Shown: positions 43,803 through 43,912 of the stretch, one piece after another
Numbering within the stretch: the stretch's first letter is position 1
Layout of the letters: every line of letters starts with the position of its first letter
Assembly (NCBI GenBank): GCA_025359805.1
Contig: JANYDU010000007.1
Location: 1-43,912 of the forward strand
Direction: 5' to 3'
DNA length: 43,912 nucleotides
DNA from: Bacteroidota bacterium
GTDB lineage: Bacteria; Bacteroidota; Bacteroidia; UKL13-3
Notes under the pieces: model-generated
The model's database searches: none
The model's input: the letters and a program-made list of their open reading frames with translations, nothing else
Told to the model about the DNA's origin: nothing
Program-made: the position numbers and the translations under genes

Positions 43803-43912
43803 ATGCACTCACGCAATATTACCAATGCACTTATTTCCGTTTTTTATAAAGACGGCTTAGAGCCTATTGTTAAAGCTCTTAACCAACTTGGAATTACCAT
43901 ATATTCAACCGG
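43803..43912 (+). CDS. purH: Bifunctional AICAR transformylase/IMP cyclohydrolase PurH (5' end only)
   Basis: The first 36 codons are present and the gene continues past the window. NITNALISVFYKDGLEPI and ALNQLGITIYSTG match the start of the MGS-like IMP cyclohydrolase domain of PurH, whose family form is A-L-I-S-V-x-x-K-x-G-L/I with L-G-V-x-I-x-S-T-G-G. The full enzyme, normally about 500 residues, performs the last two steps of IMP synthesis. It has its own -7-type promoter element and stands alone after a terminator, about 5.7 kb from purM. Confidence 0.85.
   Translation, partial: MHSRNITNALISVFYKDGLEPIVKALNQLGITIYST

Noticed and set aside
1..43912. CRISPR array, insertion sequence, prophage or defence system
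   Set aside because: No regular repeat-spacer pattern, transposase, integrase, phage structural gene or restriction-type gene was seen on reading the window.

Overview
The window is AT-rich chromosomal DNA from a member of the Bacteroidota, most likely class Bacteroidia; the order cannot be fixed from this sequence. The evidence is a full-length SprA (the type IX secretion outer-membrane translocon), two PorE-like OmpA lipoprotein-type proteins, a type III glutamine synthetase, DUF2723 and YwqK/MORN-repeat proteins, Shine-Dalgarno-poor starts with several TTG codons, and promoter elements of the TAnnTTTG type (one full TTTG-N19-TATGTTTG promoter precedes the tRNA). No CRISPR array, insertion sequence, integrase, rRNA or prophage gene was seen.

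Layout. 1-1663 (minus): 5' part of a secreted GEVED/PKD surface protein and a small exported YwqK-repeat protein. 1763-9602 (plus): ruvA then sprA. 9607-10382: a YihX-like HAD phosphatase, converging on sprA, and a CAU-anticodon tRNA with clear promoter and terminator. 10585-11700: an outer-membrane beta-barrel. 11701-16402 (minus): a tight three-gene operon of a polyprenol-phosphate sugar synthase-like GT2, a SAM methyltransferase and a large GT2-like/GT-C/TPR fusion. 16738-19785 (plus): a divergent DUF2723 (TMEM260-like) membrane glycosyltransferase. Together these look like a surface glycosylation module.

19884-22478: rlmB, a DUF2158 protein, an orphan PaaD-like protein and two small exported unknowns. 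22494-32706: a nitrogen-storage region with cyanophycin synthetase (cphA, followed at 13 nt by a 616-residue YwqK/MORN-repeat protein), divergent cyanophycinase (cphB), convergent isoaspartyl peptidase (iaaA), a nonsense-mutated small exported gene, an alpha/beta hydrolase and type III glutamine synthetase (glnN). The enzymes can make cyanophycin from Asp and Arg, cut it to beta-Asp-Arg, cleave the dipeptide, and assimilate released ammonium.

32754-36882: two tandem PorE-like proteins (TPR, beta-propeller, carboxypeptidase-regulatory-like fold, OmpA), one with a lipobox and one with an ordinary signal peptide. With SprA they indicate a type IX secretion and envelope-anchoring function. 36894-43912: purM, then a sugar-nucleotide and polysaccharide cluster (galE, rfbB, rfbA, a phosphoglucose/phosphomannose isomerase, a CpsB/YwqE-type PHP phosphatase, a GT2), ending in the first 36 codons of purH.

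Most genes belong to recognised families. The least described items are the degenerate-GT2/GT-C/TPR fusion in its glycosylation neighbourhood, the cphA-linked YwqK-repeat protein, the paired PorE paralogues with different export signals, the orphan PaaD and the small exported gene broken by an amber codon.
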